A stretch of DNA of 64,000 nt, taken from contig CALQCC020000010.1 of the NCBI GenBank assembly GCA_943328975.2, forward strand, positions 1 through 64,000, read 5' to 3'. Both the position numbers and the translations under genes were made by a program. Positions 26,274 to 35,559 of this stretch are shown here, one piece after another. Source of the DNA: Bordetella parapertussis. GTDB taxonomy: Bacteria > Acidobacteriota > Terriglobia > Bryobacterales > Bryobacteraceae. Position 1 is the first letter of the stretch; each line of letters starts with the position of its first letter. Under the pieces are notes generated by a model that saw nothing but the letters and a program-made list of their open reading frames with translations, was not told the origin of the DNA and ran no database searches.

Positions 26274-27372
26274 GCTGCAAGCCCGCCTTCTGCCGCGTTA
26301 CATCGCGGAACGTGCTGGCGAGGAAGCCCGCGACCACTTCCTTCTGCTTGTCCACTTCCACCAGGAATGCATCGTGCCCATAACGCGAATCGAGATTGCA
26401 ATAAGCGACATCGCAGTTGCGGCCGCGCAGAGCGCTCGCGATTTCGAGCGATTGGTAGCTGGGATACAGCCAGTCGGAGGTAAAGCTGATAACAAGGAAT
26501 CGCGCCTTCATGCCGTCAAACAGTACTCCGAGCGCGCCGCGCTGGGTCAGGTCGAACGTGTCCATAGCGCGCGTAATGTAGATATAGGAATTTGCGTCGA
26601 AGCGATCGACGAACTTGTAACCTTGGTACTGAAGGTAGCTTTCGACTTCGAACTGCTCACCGCCGGGGGAAGTTTCGTTGGCGCGCACACGCCGCCCGAA
26701 TTTTTCGCGCATGCTGTCATCACTCATGTAAGTGATGTGGCCCACCATGCGAGCCAGCTTCAGGCCCGTGCCCGGCAGCTTGCCGCCGTAATAGTTGCCG
26801 CCTGCCCAATCCGGATCGGCCATGATGGCTTGACGACCGACTTCGTTGAAGGCGATCTGTTGCGCGCTGTGCTGGGCGGTGGTTGCAATCGGAAGTGCCG
26901 CGGCGACGCTCTCCGGGTAGGTCACAGCCCACTCCAGTGCTTGCATCCCGCCCATCGACCCGCCCGCTACGGCGAGCAGGCGCTGAATGCCCAAACGGTC
27001 CACCAGTTTCTTCTGCAGGCGCACCATGTCGGCGATCGTCACCTGCGGGAAGGCCATCGCCCACGGTTTGCCCGTCGCAGGATTGATCGATCCCGGACCC
27101 GTAGTGCCGCGGCACCCGCCCAGGACGTTGGAACAAATCACGAAGTATTTGTTGGTATCGAACGCCAAGCCCGGCCCGATCATGCTGGACCACCAGCCGC
27201 CCTCGCCCGCCGCATGTGCGTCGCCGGAGAAAGCATGGGCAACCAGAATCGCATTGCTGTGATCCGCGTTCAGCGTGCCATAGGTTTCATAGGCCGCTTC
27301 CACCGGTGTCAGCGTGACGCCGCAATCCAGATCTAAGGAATCGAAGTGATGTATACCGCTCGCGGTGACCAT
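26266..27372 (-). CDS. metX: Homoserine O-acyltransferase MetX
   Basis: Activates homoserine for methionine synthesis. It is an alpha/beta hydrolase of 368 residues with nucleophile S139 in GGSMGGMQ, the oxyanion/entry motif CSNVLGGCRGTTGP, and the distal Asp (FTSDWLYP) and His (YGHDAFL). The family is usually acetyl-CoA-dependent, but some MetX proteins that pair with MetW use succinyl-CoA, so acyl donor choice is open. It has a possible operator 8 bp upstream. It lies in a minus-strand run from hpaB to the VWFA gene. Confidence 0.94.
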   Translation of the reverse strand: MVTASGIHHFDSLDLDCGVTLTPVEAAYETYGTLNADHSNAILVAHAFSGDAHAAGEGGWWSSMIGPGLAFDTNKYFVICSNVLGGCRGTTGPGSINPATGKPWAMAFPQVTIADMVRLQKKLVDRLGIQRLLAVAGGSMGGMQALEWAVTYPESVAAALPIATTAQHSAQQIAFNEVGRQAIMADPDWAGGNYYGGKLPGTGLKLARMVGHITYMSDDSMREKFGRRVRANETSPGGEQFEVESYLQYQGYKFVDRFDANSYIYITRAMDTFDLTQRGALGVLFDGMKARFLVISFTSDWLYPSYQSLEIASALRGRNCDVAYCNLDSRYGHDAFLVEVDKQKEVVAGFLASTFRDVTRQKAGLQRG

Positions 27373-27379
27373 TGAGACG

Positions 27380-27396
27380 TGTACCTTCAGTGTACA
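27380..27396. promoter_or_regulatory. Inverted repeat TGTAC-N7-GTACA before metX
   Basis: A perfect 5-bp inverted repeat begins 8 bp upstream of the metX start codon. Its position would let a bound repressor block transcription or initiation. No known methionine regulator motif (MetJ box or SAM riboswitch) was recognised, so the regulator is unknown. Confidence 0.3.
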
Positions 27397-27411
27397 AGCC
27401 CCGGGCTGCAG

Positions 27412-28239
27412 TTACGACAACTCGTCGTAACGTGACAGCGGACCGCCGCTCAGCACAGTTTTCCAATGCTCAAAGTATTTATTGGTTTTGCGGTAGCCGC
27501 TGTGGTCCGTCTGGACGCGCGCGGTGCAGTCGACCACGTAGACGTTCGGCGTCTTTGAAAGCGTCACCGGCTTGCTGCGCGGCCCTTTGCGGCCCAACGC
27601 GCCGTGAAACCCGTCCGTAAAATCCACCAGGGCGAAGGCGCTGCTCAAGACTGCATCCTTATCGGAGTGGTAAACCATGCAGCGATTGCAGCTATCCATA
27701 GCCGGGAAGAACGCCTCGGCCGGTTCCAGAATATGATTGTCCACCGCCGGCGCGCTCAGGATAAGGTTGTCGACAAATACTCTCTTCGGACTCTTCATCG
27801 CCATCAGCGCTACCCGGGCCCCCAGCGAATGCGTTTGCACGTCCACCGAATGGGCGACCCCACGCAAATGATTCACCAGGTCCAGCAGACGCGGGCCCGA
27901 CCGGTTGGCGTTGAGGACCGCGGGTGCGTACCCAGCCGGAGTCGAAAATCCAGGCCACAGAAACCCGATGACCAGGCCGTATCCCTGCGGCCCCACCACT
28001 CCGGTCTTGTTCATGCGGTCCACGATTTCCCAGTACGCCGACATGGCCTGTCCGATGCCCGTATTGAAGCCGTGCACCAAAATACACACGTGTTTGTTCG
28101 TGGCAACGCTCAGAATGTCGGTCAGGTTCAGTTCGTCGAAAACATCCGGATCCGCGGGATTCTTGTAGTTCCGGTAGCGATTCTCCGCCGCCAACAACTG
28201 CGGTGGCGTAAACCCTTTGCGACAGCTTACAACGTACAT
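27412..28239 (-). CDS. Alpha/beta hydrolase, DUF900-like
   Basis: A predicted cytosolic hydrolase of 275 residues. The oxyanion region is CILVHGFNTG and the nucleophile elbow is THSLGARVAL, a variant of GxSxG in which the first Gly is Thr. The late LDxxDxV-like acid and His are less clear (YHSDKDAVL and DHSGY). The start at ATG 28239 follows AAGGAG by 7 nt; the upstream extension is over the ankyrin gene. No substrate can be named. It sits between the ankyrin gene and metX on the same strand. Confidence 0.75.
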   Translation of the reverse strand: MYVVSCRKGFTPPQLLAAENRYRNYKNPADPDVFDELNLTDILSVATNKHVCILVHGFNTGIGQAMSAYWEIVDRMNKTGVVGPQGYGLVIGFLWPGFSTPAGYAPAVLNANRSGPRLLDLVNHLRGVAHSVDVQTHSLGARVALMAMKSPKRVFVDNLILSAPAVDNHILEPAEAFFPAMDSCNRCMVYHSDKDAVLSSAFALVDFTDGFHGALGRKGPRSKPVTLSKTPNVYVVDCTARVQTDHSGYRKTNKYFEHWKTVLSGGPLSRYDELS

Positions 28240-28261
28240 GCGTTTCTCCTTAAACTGAGCA

Positions 28262-28993
28262 TCAAGTCGCCAAATACTTGTTCGGAACGTTGCGAACCGG
28301 CGCTCCCGCACTATATCGTTTCCGATACAGGAACGCCAGGTTGCTATAGATATCTTCTTCGCGGCGGTGAAACTGCCGATACAGCCCGCACTGCGCGTAC
28401 GAAAAAAGCGTGACATCGAAGAGGACCGTTTCCCATTCCAAGCCCTTGCCCCAGACCAACCCCTTCAGTCGCACGTCTAGCTCCGCGCCCGCGTCGGCGA
28501 GAAGTTCCATCACCAGGCGGCAATGGTTGTGGTTGCTATTGACGGCGTGGAACAGAGGAGTCTGCCCGCCCAAGCCGTCCGCATCGAAGTCCGCGCGAGC
28601 GTTGACGTCCGCTCCGGCCTCGATCAGGAAACGCGCGCAGCGTACGGAGTTGAACTCGGCACAAAGATGCAGCGCTGACACCCCGTCGCAGCAGGTATAC
28701 GCGCATACGGGCCGCAGCTTGCGCGTCAATGCGTCGGGGGATGCTGCGACAATCCCGCGCAACGCGGCATCGTCGTCCAGCAATACCGCTTCCAGCAATG
28801 GGTCGTCGATCGTGGCGCCTGCGTTCAGCAACACTCGGAGGCACGCGGCGAACTGCGGCGACCGCGTGTACATCTCGATCAAGATGTCGACCGGTCGCTT
28901 CCCGTCGATGAGCGCCACCGGACTCGTCCCCGAAGCGAGGCACTTCCGAATCCCCTCGGGCGAGTGCAACTCGAACGCTTCTACCAGGTCCAT
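28262..28993 (-). CDS. Ankyrin-repeat protein
   Basis: A 243-residue protein without signal peptide. At least three ankyrin repeats are visible: PQFAACLRVLLNAGATIDD (about 46-64), GVSALHLCAEFNSVRCARFLIEAGADVNA and GGQTPLFHAVNSNHNHCRLVMELLADAGAELDV. Ankyrin repeats mediate protein-protein contact; no partner is evident. It begins 10 bp after the hpaB-like gene and is probably co-transcribed with it and the DUF900-like hydrolase. Confidence 0.85.
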   Translation of the reverse strand: MDLVEAFELHSPEGIRKCLASGTSPVALIDGKRPVDILIEMYTRSPQFAACLRVLLNAGATIDDPLLEAVLLDDDAALRGIVAASPDALTRKLRPVCAYTCCDGVSALHLCAEFNSVRCARFLIEAGADVNARADFDADGLGGQTPLFHAVNSNHNHCRLVMELLADAGAELDVRLKGLVWGKGLEWETVLFDVTLFSYAQCGLYRQFHRREEDIYSNLAFLYRKRYSAGAPVRNVPNKYLAT

Positions 28994-29003
28994 AGCGGCT
29001 GGA

Positions 29004-30548
29004 CTATTTCTTGCCCATCACGATGCTCACATCGTCTGGGTTAATCAGATCCGGCACCGTCCACCCATCCAGGTTGTACTCCGACATGCACTGTTCCGCG
29101 AAGCCCTTGTATTTTGCGCTCTGCCCCGTCAGGTCCGACACCATCAGCGTCTCGAAGCGGATGCTCTCGTGGTTGCCGAAGTAGTTGCGCTCATACAACT
29201 CATGCCGACCGCCGAACTCGGTGCCCATCGCGTCCCACATCAGCTTCATCACCTTGACGCGATCCTCAGCCGAGTATCCGTTCGACCCGCGCACATACTG
29301 GTCCAGATACTTGCGGATCTCCGGATTCTTGAAGTCCATTGCATGCGACGGCAAATAAATCAGCGCGCTGGCGAGAACGTTCTCGACGATCTCCTTCAAC
29401 TTCGGATAGATCGTGCTCGCCGCCACGCGATAGGCCAGTCCATATTCGAGGTTCGGCAGCACATACCCCGGCGTCCATTCCTTGGTCGTCCGAGCCATCG
29501 CGTCCGTCAATCCCCAGAACAAATTGCGCCACGCGAGCACCTCGCCCACCTGCGCTTGCACGCCGCGGAAATCTTTCGAACCCGTAGCATCCACGGCCTT
29601 CAGCAACACGCCCGCGATGAAATCGAGCTTCACCGACAACCGCACGCAGCCATGGAACATGAACCGCGGCAAGAATCCGGAGCGCGGGAAGAAGTTATTC
29701 GCTTTGTCGATGTCTCCGTAGGCGAAGACGTTCTCATACGGAATAAACACCTTGTCGAACACGATGATCGAATCGTTCTCGTCCAGCCGGCTCGACAACG
29801 GATAATCGAACGGGCTCCCGGTAGCCGCCGCCTGCAATTCATACGACGGACGGCAGATCAGCTTCACGCCAGGCGAATCTGTCGGCACGATCGCCACGAA
29901 CGCGAAATCCTTGGTCTTGATCGGCAGCGCCCCATTGTTCGCGATGAAGTTGTAATGCGTCAGCGCCGACGTGGTCGCGACCACCTTCGCCCCGCTCACG
30001 ATCAGCCCCGCGTCGGTCTCCTTCTCGACATGCATGTACACGTCGCGGACCTCTTCCAGTTGCTTGTTGCGATCCACCGGCGGATTCACGATCGCGTGAT
30101 TCACGAACGTGCACTCCTCCTGCGTCTTCTTGTACCAGCGCTTCGCGTTCTCGTGATACGGATGATAGAAGTCCGAGTTGGCCCCCAGCGTTGCTAGGAA
30201 CGCGGCCTTGTAGTCAGGACTGCGGCCCATCCAGCCATACGTTACCCGAGCCCACTCGGCAATCGCATCCCGCGACCCGACCATTTCCTCCGCGCTCTTC
30301 GGTGCCTGGAAAAACCGTTGGGTGTAGCCGCCGCTTCCCGTATCCGTCGGCGTGCAGAGAATGTCTTTCTTCTCCCCATGCAGCGCGTCATACAAGCGCG
30401 CGATCATGCGGACCGTGTTGCGAAACGCCGGATGCGTGGTGACGTCTTTCACTCGTTCGCCATAGATCCAAATCTCGCGCCCATCGCGCAAGCTCTCGAT
30501 GTATTCCTGTCCGGTAAACGGACGCGTCCGCTGGGTTTCGCTTGACAT
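29004..30548 (-). CDS. hpaB: 4-hydroxyphenylacetate 3-hydroxylase family, oxygenase component
   Basis: A 514-residue FADH2-dependent monooxygenase of the HpaB/PvcC family, which ortho-hydroxylates phenols. Typical features are the N-terminal [22 protein letters not shown], the flavin-site region [17 protein letters not shown] and the conserved [20 protein letters not shown]. The start is ATG 30548, 9 nt after a TATTAT box. No HpaC flavin reductase is adjacent, so reduced FAD must come from elsewhere. Other phenols (chlorophenol, tyrosine-derived) are possible substrates, so the symbol marks family rather than confirmed function. Confidence 0.87.
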   Translation of the reverse strand: MSSETQRTRPFTGQEYIESLRDGREIWIYGERVKDVTTHPAFRNTVRMIARLYDALHGEKKDILCTPTDTGSGGYTQRFFQAPKSAEEMVGSRDAIAEWARVTYGWMGRSPDYKAAFLATLGANSDFYHPYHENAKRWYKKTQEECTFVNHAIVNPPVDRNKQLEEVRDVYMHVEKETDAGLIVSGAKVVATTSALTHYNFIANNGALPIKTKDFAFVAIVPTDSPGVKLICRPSYELQAAATGSPFDYPLSSRLDENDSIIVFDKVFIPYENVFAYGDIDKANNFFPRSGFLPRFMFHGCVRLSVKLDFIAGVLLKAVDATGSKDFRGVQAQVGEVLAWRNLFWGLTDAMARTTKEWTPGYVLPNLEYGLAYRVAASTIYPKLKEIVENVLASALIYLPSHAMDFKNPEIRKYLDQYVRGSNGYSAEDRVKVMKLMWDAMGTEFGGRHELYERNYFGNHESIRFETLMVSDLTGQSAKYKGFAEQCMSEYNLDGWTVPDLINPDDVSIVMGKK

Positions 30549-30556
30549 ATGGATGC

Positions 30557-30563
30557 GATAATA
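30557..30563. promoter_or_regulatory. Shared divergent -10 boxes between hpaB and rhodanese genes
   Basis: GATAAT (30557-30562, plus) and TATTAT (30563-30558, minus) overlap by five base pairs. The minus box lies 9 nt before the hpaB start. The plus box lies 18 nt before the rhodanese ATG, which has a GGAGG ribosome-binding site. Confidence 0.45.
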
Positions 30564-30580
30564 TCACGGAGGACCATCCC

Positions 30581-31426
30581 ATGACCCCAAAACTGCTCGC
30601 ATCGCTGTTGGCGCTTCCGCTCTTGGCCCAAGCCGCCGTCAAGACCGACATGCTGGTCTCCGGCGCCTGGCTCGCCGACCACTTAAAAGACGCGAACCTA
30701 GTCATCCTCCACGTCGCCCCCGCGCGCACCGGCTACGACGCGAATCACATTCCCGGAGCGCGGTACGTCCCCTTCGGCGAACTTGCCATCACCAAGGACG
30801 GCATCTCCAACGAACTCCCGCCGGTGGCCGACCTCAAGGCCGTCTTCGAACGAGCCGGCGTAAACGATAATTCGCGCGTCATCCTCGTCACCGAAGGCAG
30901 CATCCTCTCCGCCACGCGAACCTACTTCACGCTCGACTACTTGGGTCACGATCAAACCGCGCTGCTCGACGGCAGTATGGAGCAGTGGATCAAAGAAAAC
31001 CGCCCCGTGACCAAGGAAGCCCCCGCCGTAGCCGCGGGCAAGTTTACCCCGAAGCCGCGCCCGGAGTTGCTTGTCAGCACCCCCGACGTCCAGAAACAGA
31101 CGACCGCGCCGTCCGTCAAAGTGAGCCTACTAGACGTCCGCAGCGCTAACGAGTACGCAGACCGTGGCCACATCCCCACGTCGCTTAACGCCAACTGGAC
31201 CGATTCGCAACAAACCGGCGGCTCGGCGCTGAAGTCCGAAGCAGATCTCCGCAAGATCTACGAAGCCGCTGGCCTCACCCCGGCTAAGACCGTTGTGACT
31301 TACTGCAATTCCGGCATGCAAGCGAGCCAGTCGTATTTCACTCTGAAGTATCTCGGCTACGATGTGAAGCTCTACGACGGCAGTTTGGCTGAGTGGAACA
31401 AGGTGGGCGGAACGATTCAGAAGTAG
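30581..31426 (+). CDS. Secreted tandem-rhodanese sulfurtransferase
   Basis: A 281-residue exported protein: signal peptide (1-19), an N-terminal rhodanese domain (about 22-140) and a C-terminal one (about 165-281). The active-site Cys is C242 in YCNSGMQAS; the equivalent loop in the first domain reads VTEGSILS with no Cys and is structural only. This is the pattern of thiosulfate/3-mercaptopyruvate sulfurtransferases. The ATG at 30581 follows GGAGG by 7 nt. It may handle periplasmic sulfur oxidation or detoxification; substrate is unknown. Confidence 0.9.
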   Translation: MTPKLLASLLALPLLAQAAVKTDMLVSGAWLADHLKDANLVILHVAPARTGYDANHIPGARYVPFGELAITKDGISNELPPVADLKAVFERAGVNDNSRVILVTEGSILSATRTYFTLDYLGHDQTALLDGSMEQWIKENRPVTKEAPAVAAGKFTPKPRPELLVSTPDVQKQTTAPSVKVSLLDVRSANEYADRGHIPTSLNANWTDSQQTGGSALKSEADLRKIYEAAGLTPAKTVVTYCNSGMQASQSYFTLKYLGYDVKLYDGSLAEWNKVGGTIQK

Positions 31427-31634
31427 GTTCTGTCCCCACAAACGAGAGTGCCCCCGCGTAGAATCTCGAGTTGGGGGCCGAGTAGTTCTGCGCGGAGGCG
31501 TGCTGCGGTTGTGAGAGTCTGACGCACCAGCCGCCCAGTTTCTTCCCGCTATTTTCAAGAATGTTTACGGTCCACCCTTGGTATTATGTTAGTTACCTCA
31601 AAATCGCAGTAGGCCCGCGTTTCCCCAATATTCC

Positions 31635-34600
31635 ATGCCTCAAAGCTCTCATCCACTCAACCTTGCCTTCGGGTTCTCCTTCGAGGACCTCTACACGCGC
31701 GAAGGAATCGTCAAGCTCGACGCCGTGTTCCTCCATCAGCTTCAGGACAGTGACGCCGGACTGCGCGCGCGATTAGGCGAAGCGCGGGCGAACGCGTCTG
31801 CGCTCGAGCGCAAAGCCGCATCGGAGCTCATCATCCAACTCGCGCCGCACGTCGAGGACTTCATCGGCGAACTCTTCGACATCGACACCGAGCTCACCGC
31901 GCTGCAGACCCGCCACCACGCGCTCGCGCCGCTCAACGCGCTGAAGCGCAAGTTCGTCCAGAAAAAGGCGATCAGCGGCGTCAAGGAAGAGCAAGCCAAC
32001 GCCATCAACGGCCTGGCCCTGGCCGCTGAGCTTGAATCGCTCTTCGGCGAACCGCTCACCGAATCCAGTTACACCGAACACGTCACCCGCTGGCTCGAAA
32101 ACGAAGACGAACACAAAACCCAGCTCGACATCGCGGCCAAGTACGGAGCATGGGCCGCGCTTTCTGAAGCTGGTCGCGAACGTTACGGCCATCACAGCGT
32201 TCTGTTTCGCGTCCCGCAGAAGTTAGTGATGGAACGTCTGGTCCCCGTGGAAGTGCTGACCACCCCCAACGGCGTCCACAACCAAATCCTGGGCGAGCAC
32301 CACCTGCGCCATCGCGAAGGTTTCAAACTCACCGATCCCGGCATGGGGCTCGCCGGCGCGCTCGACCAAGCCAACTACTGCATTAAGTGCCACAACCAGG
32401 GCAAGGACAGCTGCTCCACCGGCCTCAAGGAAAAGGACGGAGCATTCAAGGCCAGCGCCTTCTCAGTCCCCCTCGCCGGTTGCCCTCTGGACGAAAAGAT
32501 CTCCGAGATGAACCTGGTCAAGCAGAATGGCAACCCCATCGGAGCCTTGGCCATCGTCACCGTCGATAATCCCATGGCTGCGGGAACCGGCCATCGTATC
32601 TGCAATGACTGCATGAAGTCCTGCATCTTCCAAAAGCAGGACCCGGTCGATATCCCGCAAGTCGAAACGCGTTCGCTGAAAGATGTTCTCGATCTGCCGT
32701 GGGGCTTCGAAATCTACAGCTTGCTCACGCGCTGGAACCCGCTCAATTTCACGCGCCCCGTGCCGCGCGCTGAATCTGGTTACAAAGTCCTTGTGGTCGG
32801 CCTCGGCCCCGCAGGCTTCACGCTCTCTCACCACCTTATGAACGACGGCCACACGGTCGCCGCCGTCGACGGCTTGAAGATCGAGCCGCTGGAGCCCAAT
32901 GTTTCCGGAGTCACCCCTCTGGGCGAACGCGTGGCCTTCCGTCCCATCCACGATGTAACCGAGCTGTACGAATCGCTCGATGACCGCGTCATGGCCGGCT
33001 TCGGCGGTGTCGCCGAATACGGCATAACGGTCCGCTGGAACAAGAACTATCTCAAGATCATTCGCCTGCTGCTTGAGCGCCGTCGCGAGTTCGCGATGTT
33101 CGGCGGCGTCCGCTTCGGTGGAACGCTCACCGTCGATAGCACTTTCGCGATGGGCTTCGATCACATCGCGCTGTGCGCCGGTGCGGGCCGCCCCACTGTC
33201 ATCCCGATGAAGAACGGTCTGGCCCGCGGTGTCCGCCAAGCGTCCGACTTCTTGATGGCCCTCCAACTTACCGGAGCCGCCAAAGCCAACTCCGTCGCCA
33301 ACCTGCAATTGCGCATGCCTGTCGTCGTAATCGGCGGCGGCTTGACGGCGATCGACACTGCCACCGAATCGATGGCTTACTACGTCGTGCAAGTGGAGAA
33401 GTTCCTTGAGCGTTACGAAACCCTCGTCAAAGAGAAGAGCGAAAAGGAAGTCCGCGCCAGTTGGAACGCTGAAGAAGTGGAAGGCGCAGCCGAGTTCATC
33501 GAACACGGCAAGGCCATCCGAGCCGAACGCGCGGCCGCCGCGCACGAGGGCCGCACTCCCAACTTCGTCCCACTGATCAATAGCTGGGGCGGGGTCACGC
33601 TGGCCTATCGCCGCCGCTTGATCGACGCGCCTAGCTACACTCTGAATCACGAAGAAGTGAACCTCGCCTTGCAAGAAGGCATCCGCTTCGCCGAGAGCCT
33701 CACGCCCAAGGAAGTCGAACTCGATTCCTACGGCCACGCCGCTGCCCTGCTCGTGACCAACGCCGCAGGCGAAAAGCAACGCCTGCCCGCGCGCTCCATC
33801 CTGGTGGCCGCCGGAACGCAGCCCAACACCGTTCTTGGTCGCGAAGACACCACCAATGTGTTCCTCGATGGCAAGTGGTTCCAGGCCGTCAACGAAGAAG
33901 GCCAACCTGTGAAGCCCGAGAAGGTCGCGAAGCCGACCGAAGCCTCCGTGCTCATGTCCGTGCGCAAGGATGGCCGCTCCATCAGCTTCTTCGGCGACCT
34001 GCATCCTTCTTTCGCCGGCAACGTCGTGAAAGCGATGGCCAGCGCGAAGCAGGGTTATCCCGTCGTCTCCCGGTCACTCGCCCGCCGAGCCGCTTCCGCT
34101 CCCGCGCCCGCAAAACTCATCACGCAACTCAACGACGAACTCCGCGCGACGGTGAAGGAAGTTGTCCGCCTTACGCACAACATCGTGGAAGTCATCGTCC
34201 GAGCCCCGCTCGCCGCACGAGCGTTCCTGCCCGGCCAGTTCTATCGCCTGCAGAACTTCGAAACGCTAGCCCCGCGCGCCGACGGCACAGTGCTCGGCAT
34301 GGAAGGCCTCGCGCTCACCGGAGCCTCGGTCGACCGTAAGCACGGCCTGCTCTCCACCATCGTGCTCGAAATGGGCGGGTCCTCTGACCTCTGCGCCATC
34401 CTCAAACCCGGCGAGCCAGTCATCTTGATGGGCCCCACTGGTACGCCCACGGAAACGCCCGCCAATGAGACCGCGCTGTTAGTCGGCGGCGGCTTAGGCA
34501 ACGCGGTGCTGTTCAGCATCGGGCAGGAATTGCGCGCCGCTGGTTCGAAGACCATCTACTTCGCCGGCTATAAAAAGATCGTCGACCGCTATAAAGTCGA

Positions 34601-35126
34601 TGAGATTGAAAAGGCCGCGGATGTTGTTGTGTGGTGCTGCGATGAAGCCCCCGGCTTCACTCCCAGCCGACCGCAGGATCGTTCGTTCGTAGGCAACATC
34701 GTCGACGCCATCGTTGCCTACGGCAGTGGCAACCTGGGCGAGACCGTACACTCTCTGCACTCGACCGACCGCATCATCGCGATCGGCTCCGACGGCATGA
34801 TGGCCGCGGTCGCTCGTGCGCGCCACACCACGCTGGCCCCGTACCTCAAGCCCGACCATCACGCCATCGGCAGCATCAACTCGCCGATGCAATGCATGAT
34901 GAAAGAGATCTGCGCGCAGTGCTTGCAGCAACACAAGGATCCGAAGACCGGCGAAGAAACTGTTGTCTTCTCGTGCTTCAATCAGGATCAATCGCTGGAT
35001 AAGGTGGATTGGGCCAACCTCCGCACACGTCTGCAACAGAATGGCGTGCAAGAGAAGCTCACCAAGCAGTGGATCGACCGCTGCCTACACCAGATCGGCG
35101 TGCGCGGCGACGCCGTGACGCAGTAA
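31635..35126 (+). CDS. Giant fused Nfn/GltD-PyrK-like iron-sulfur flavoprotein
   Basis: A 1163-residue, apparently cytosolic protein that combines two flavoprotein types. Residues 1-245 are a unique helical region. Residues 246-335 hold seven cysteines (249, 252, 260, 283, 323, 326, 330) as in the Fe-S part of GltD/NfnB. Two dinucleotide folds follow, VVGLGPAGF at 387-395 and VIGGGLTAID at 565-574. From about 830 a ferredoxin-reductase/PyrK-NfnA-like module (PGQFYRLQNFE, LLVGGGLGNAVLF) ends with C1087, C1093, C1096 and C1114, matching a [2Fe-2S] site. NfnAB normally are two subunits bifurcating electrons between NADH, NADPH and ferredoxin. A related fused protein seems to occur elsewhere; true function is unknown. 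Confidence 0.82.
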   Translation: MPQSSHPLNLAFGFSFEDLYTREGIVKLDAVFLHQLQDSDAGLRARLGEARANASALERKAASELIIQLAPHVEDFIGELFDIDTELTALQTRHHALAPLNALKRKFVQKKAISGVKEEQANAINGLALAAELESLFGEPLTESSYTEHVTRWLENEDEHKTQLDIAAKYGAWAALSEAGRERYGHHSVLFRVPQKLVMERLVPVEVLTTPNGVHNQILGEHHLRHREGFKLTDPGMGLAGALDQANYCIKCHNQGKDSCSTGLKEKDGAFKASAFSVPLAGCPLDEKISEMNLVKQNGNPIGALAIVTVDNPMAAGTGHRICNDCMKSCIFQKQDPVDIPQVETRSLKDVLDLPWGFEIYSLLTRWNPLNFTRPVPRAESGYKVLVVGLGPAGFTLSHHLMNDGHTVAAVDGLKIEPLEPNVSGVTPLGERVAFRPIHDVTELYESLDDRVMAGFGGVAEYGITVRWNKNYLKIIRLLLERRREFAMFGGVRFGGTLTVDSTFAMGFDHIALCAGAGRPTVIPMKNGLARGVRQASDFLMALQLTGAAKANSVANLQLRMPVVVIGGGLTAIDTATESMAYYVVQVEKFLERYETLVKEKSEKEVRASWNAEEVEGAAEFIEHGKAIRAERAAAAHEGRTPNFVPLINSWGGVTLAYRRRLIDAPSYTLNHEEVNLALQEGIRFAESLTPKEVELDSYGHAAALLVTNAAGEKQRLPARSILVAAGTQPNTVLGREDTTNVFLDGKWFQAVNEEGQPVKPEKVAKPTEASVLMSVRKDGRSISFFGDLHPSFAGNVVKAMASAKQGYPVVSRSLARRAASAPAPAKLITQLNDELRATVKEVVRLTHNIVEVIVRAPLAARAFLPGQFYRLQNFETLAPRADGTVLGMEGLALTGASVDRKHGLLSTIVLEMGGSSDLCAILKPGEPVILMGPTGTPTETPANETALLVGGGLGNAVLFSIGQELRAAGSKTIYFAGYKKIVDRYKVDEIEKAADVVVWCCDEAPGFTPSRPQDRSFVGNIVDAIVAYGSGNLGETVHSLHSTDRIIAIGSDGMMAAVARARHTTLAPYLKPDHHAIGSINSPMQCMMKEICAQCLQQHKDPKTGEETVVFSCFNQDQSLDKVDWANLRTRLQQNGVQEKLTKQWIDRCLHQIGVRGDAVTQ

Positions 35127-35129
35127 CGT

Positions 35130-35552
35130 CTAGCGAGCCGGCGGCAGAGGAATAAACATCACGTGCCACTCACCCTCCTTGGTGACGTGCGCCCGATGCC
35201 CCTTGCCCGTGGTGTCCTCGATCAACAGGATGCTGCCTTCGTTGGCATGCACGATCTTGCCGCCGCCGATTTCGATTTCAACGTGGCCCTTCAGCGTAAT
35301 CAAATACTGACGCCCGGGTGCGGTGTGCCAGTCGTCCCATGTATCCGGGCCGCGCGTAGCGAAACGGACGCTGGTGGGTCGCAGTAGATCCGGCTGTGCT
35401 GCACCCATCTGGCTGAGGTTGATCTCCTCCGCGTGGGTCTCGCCGTCGGTGCCGGAATAGATGCGGGTTGCGGTGACTCCCTTGGGAGCCTGCGCCTCGA
35501 CGACGTTCACCAGGAGCGCTGCAAAAACGACAAGTCTAAAATGACGGAGCAT
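35130..35552 (-). CDS. Secreted cupin-domain protein
   Basis: A 140-residue protein with signal peptide (1-20, ending VVEA) and one small beta-barrel cupin domain (WDDWHTAPGRQYLITLKGHVEIEIG...GSILLIEDTTGKGHRAHV). H104-type metal ligands are suggested by the histidines in WHT and GKGHRAH. Secreted single-domain cupins are often of unknown activity. The gene converges with the giant flavoprotein (3 bp gap) and its start lies 7 nt after a TAAACT box shared in mirror image with the next gene. Confidence 0.82.
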   Translation of the reverse strand: MLRHFRLVVFAALLVNVVEAQAPKGVTATRIYSGTDGETHAEEINLSQMGAAQPDLLRPTSVRFATRGPDTWDDWHTAPGRQYLITLKGHVEIEIGGGKIVHANEGSILLIEDTTGKGHRAHVTKEGEWHVMFIPLPPAR

Positions 35553-35559
35553 GTGAACG

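Noticed and set aside
31427-31634. Terminator candidate (CCCCC ... GGGGG) after the rhodanese gene
   Set aside because: The stem is only five pairs, has an 18-base loop and no T-run follows.
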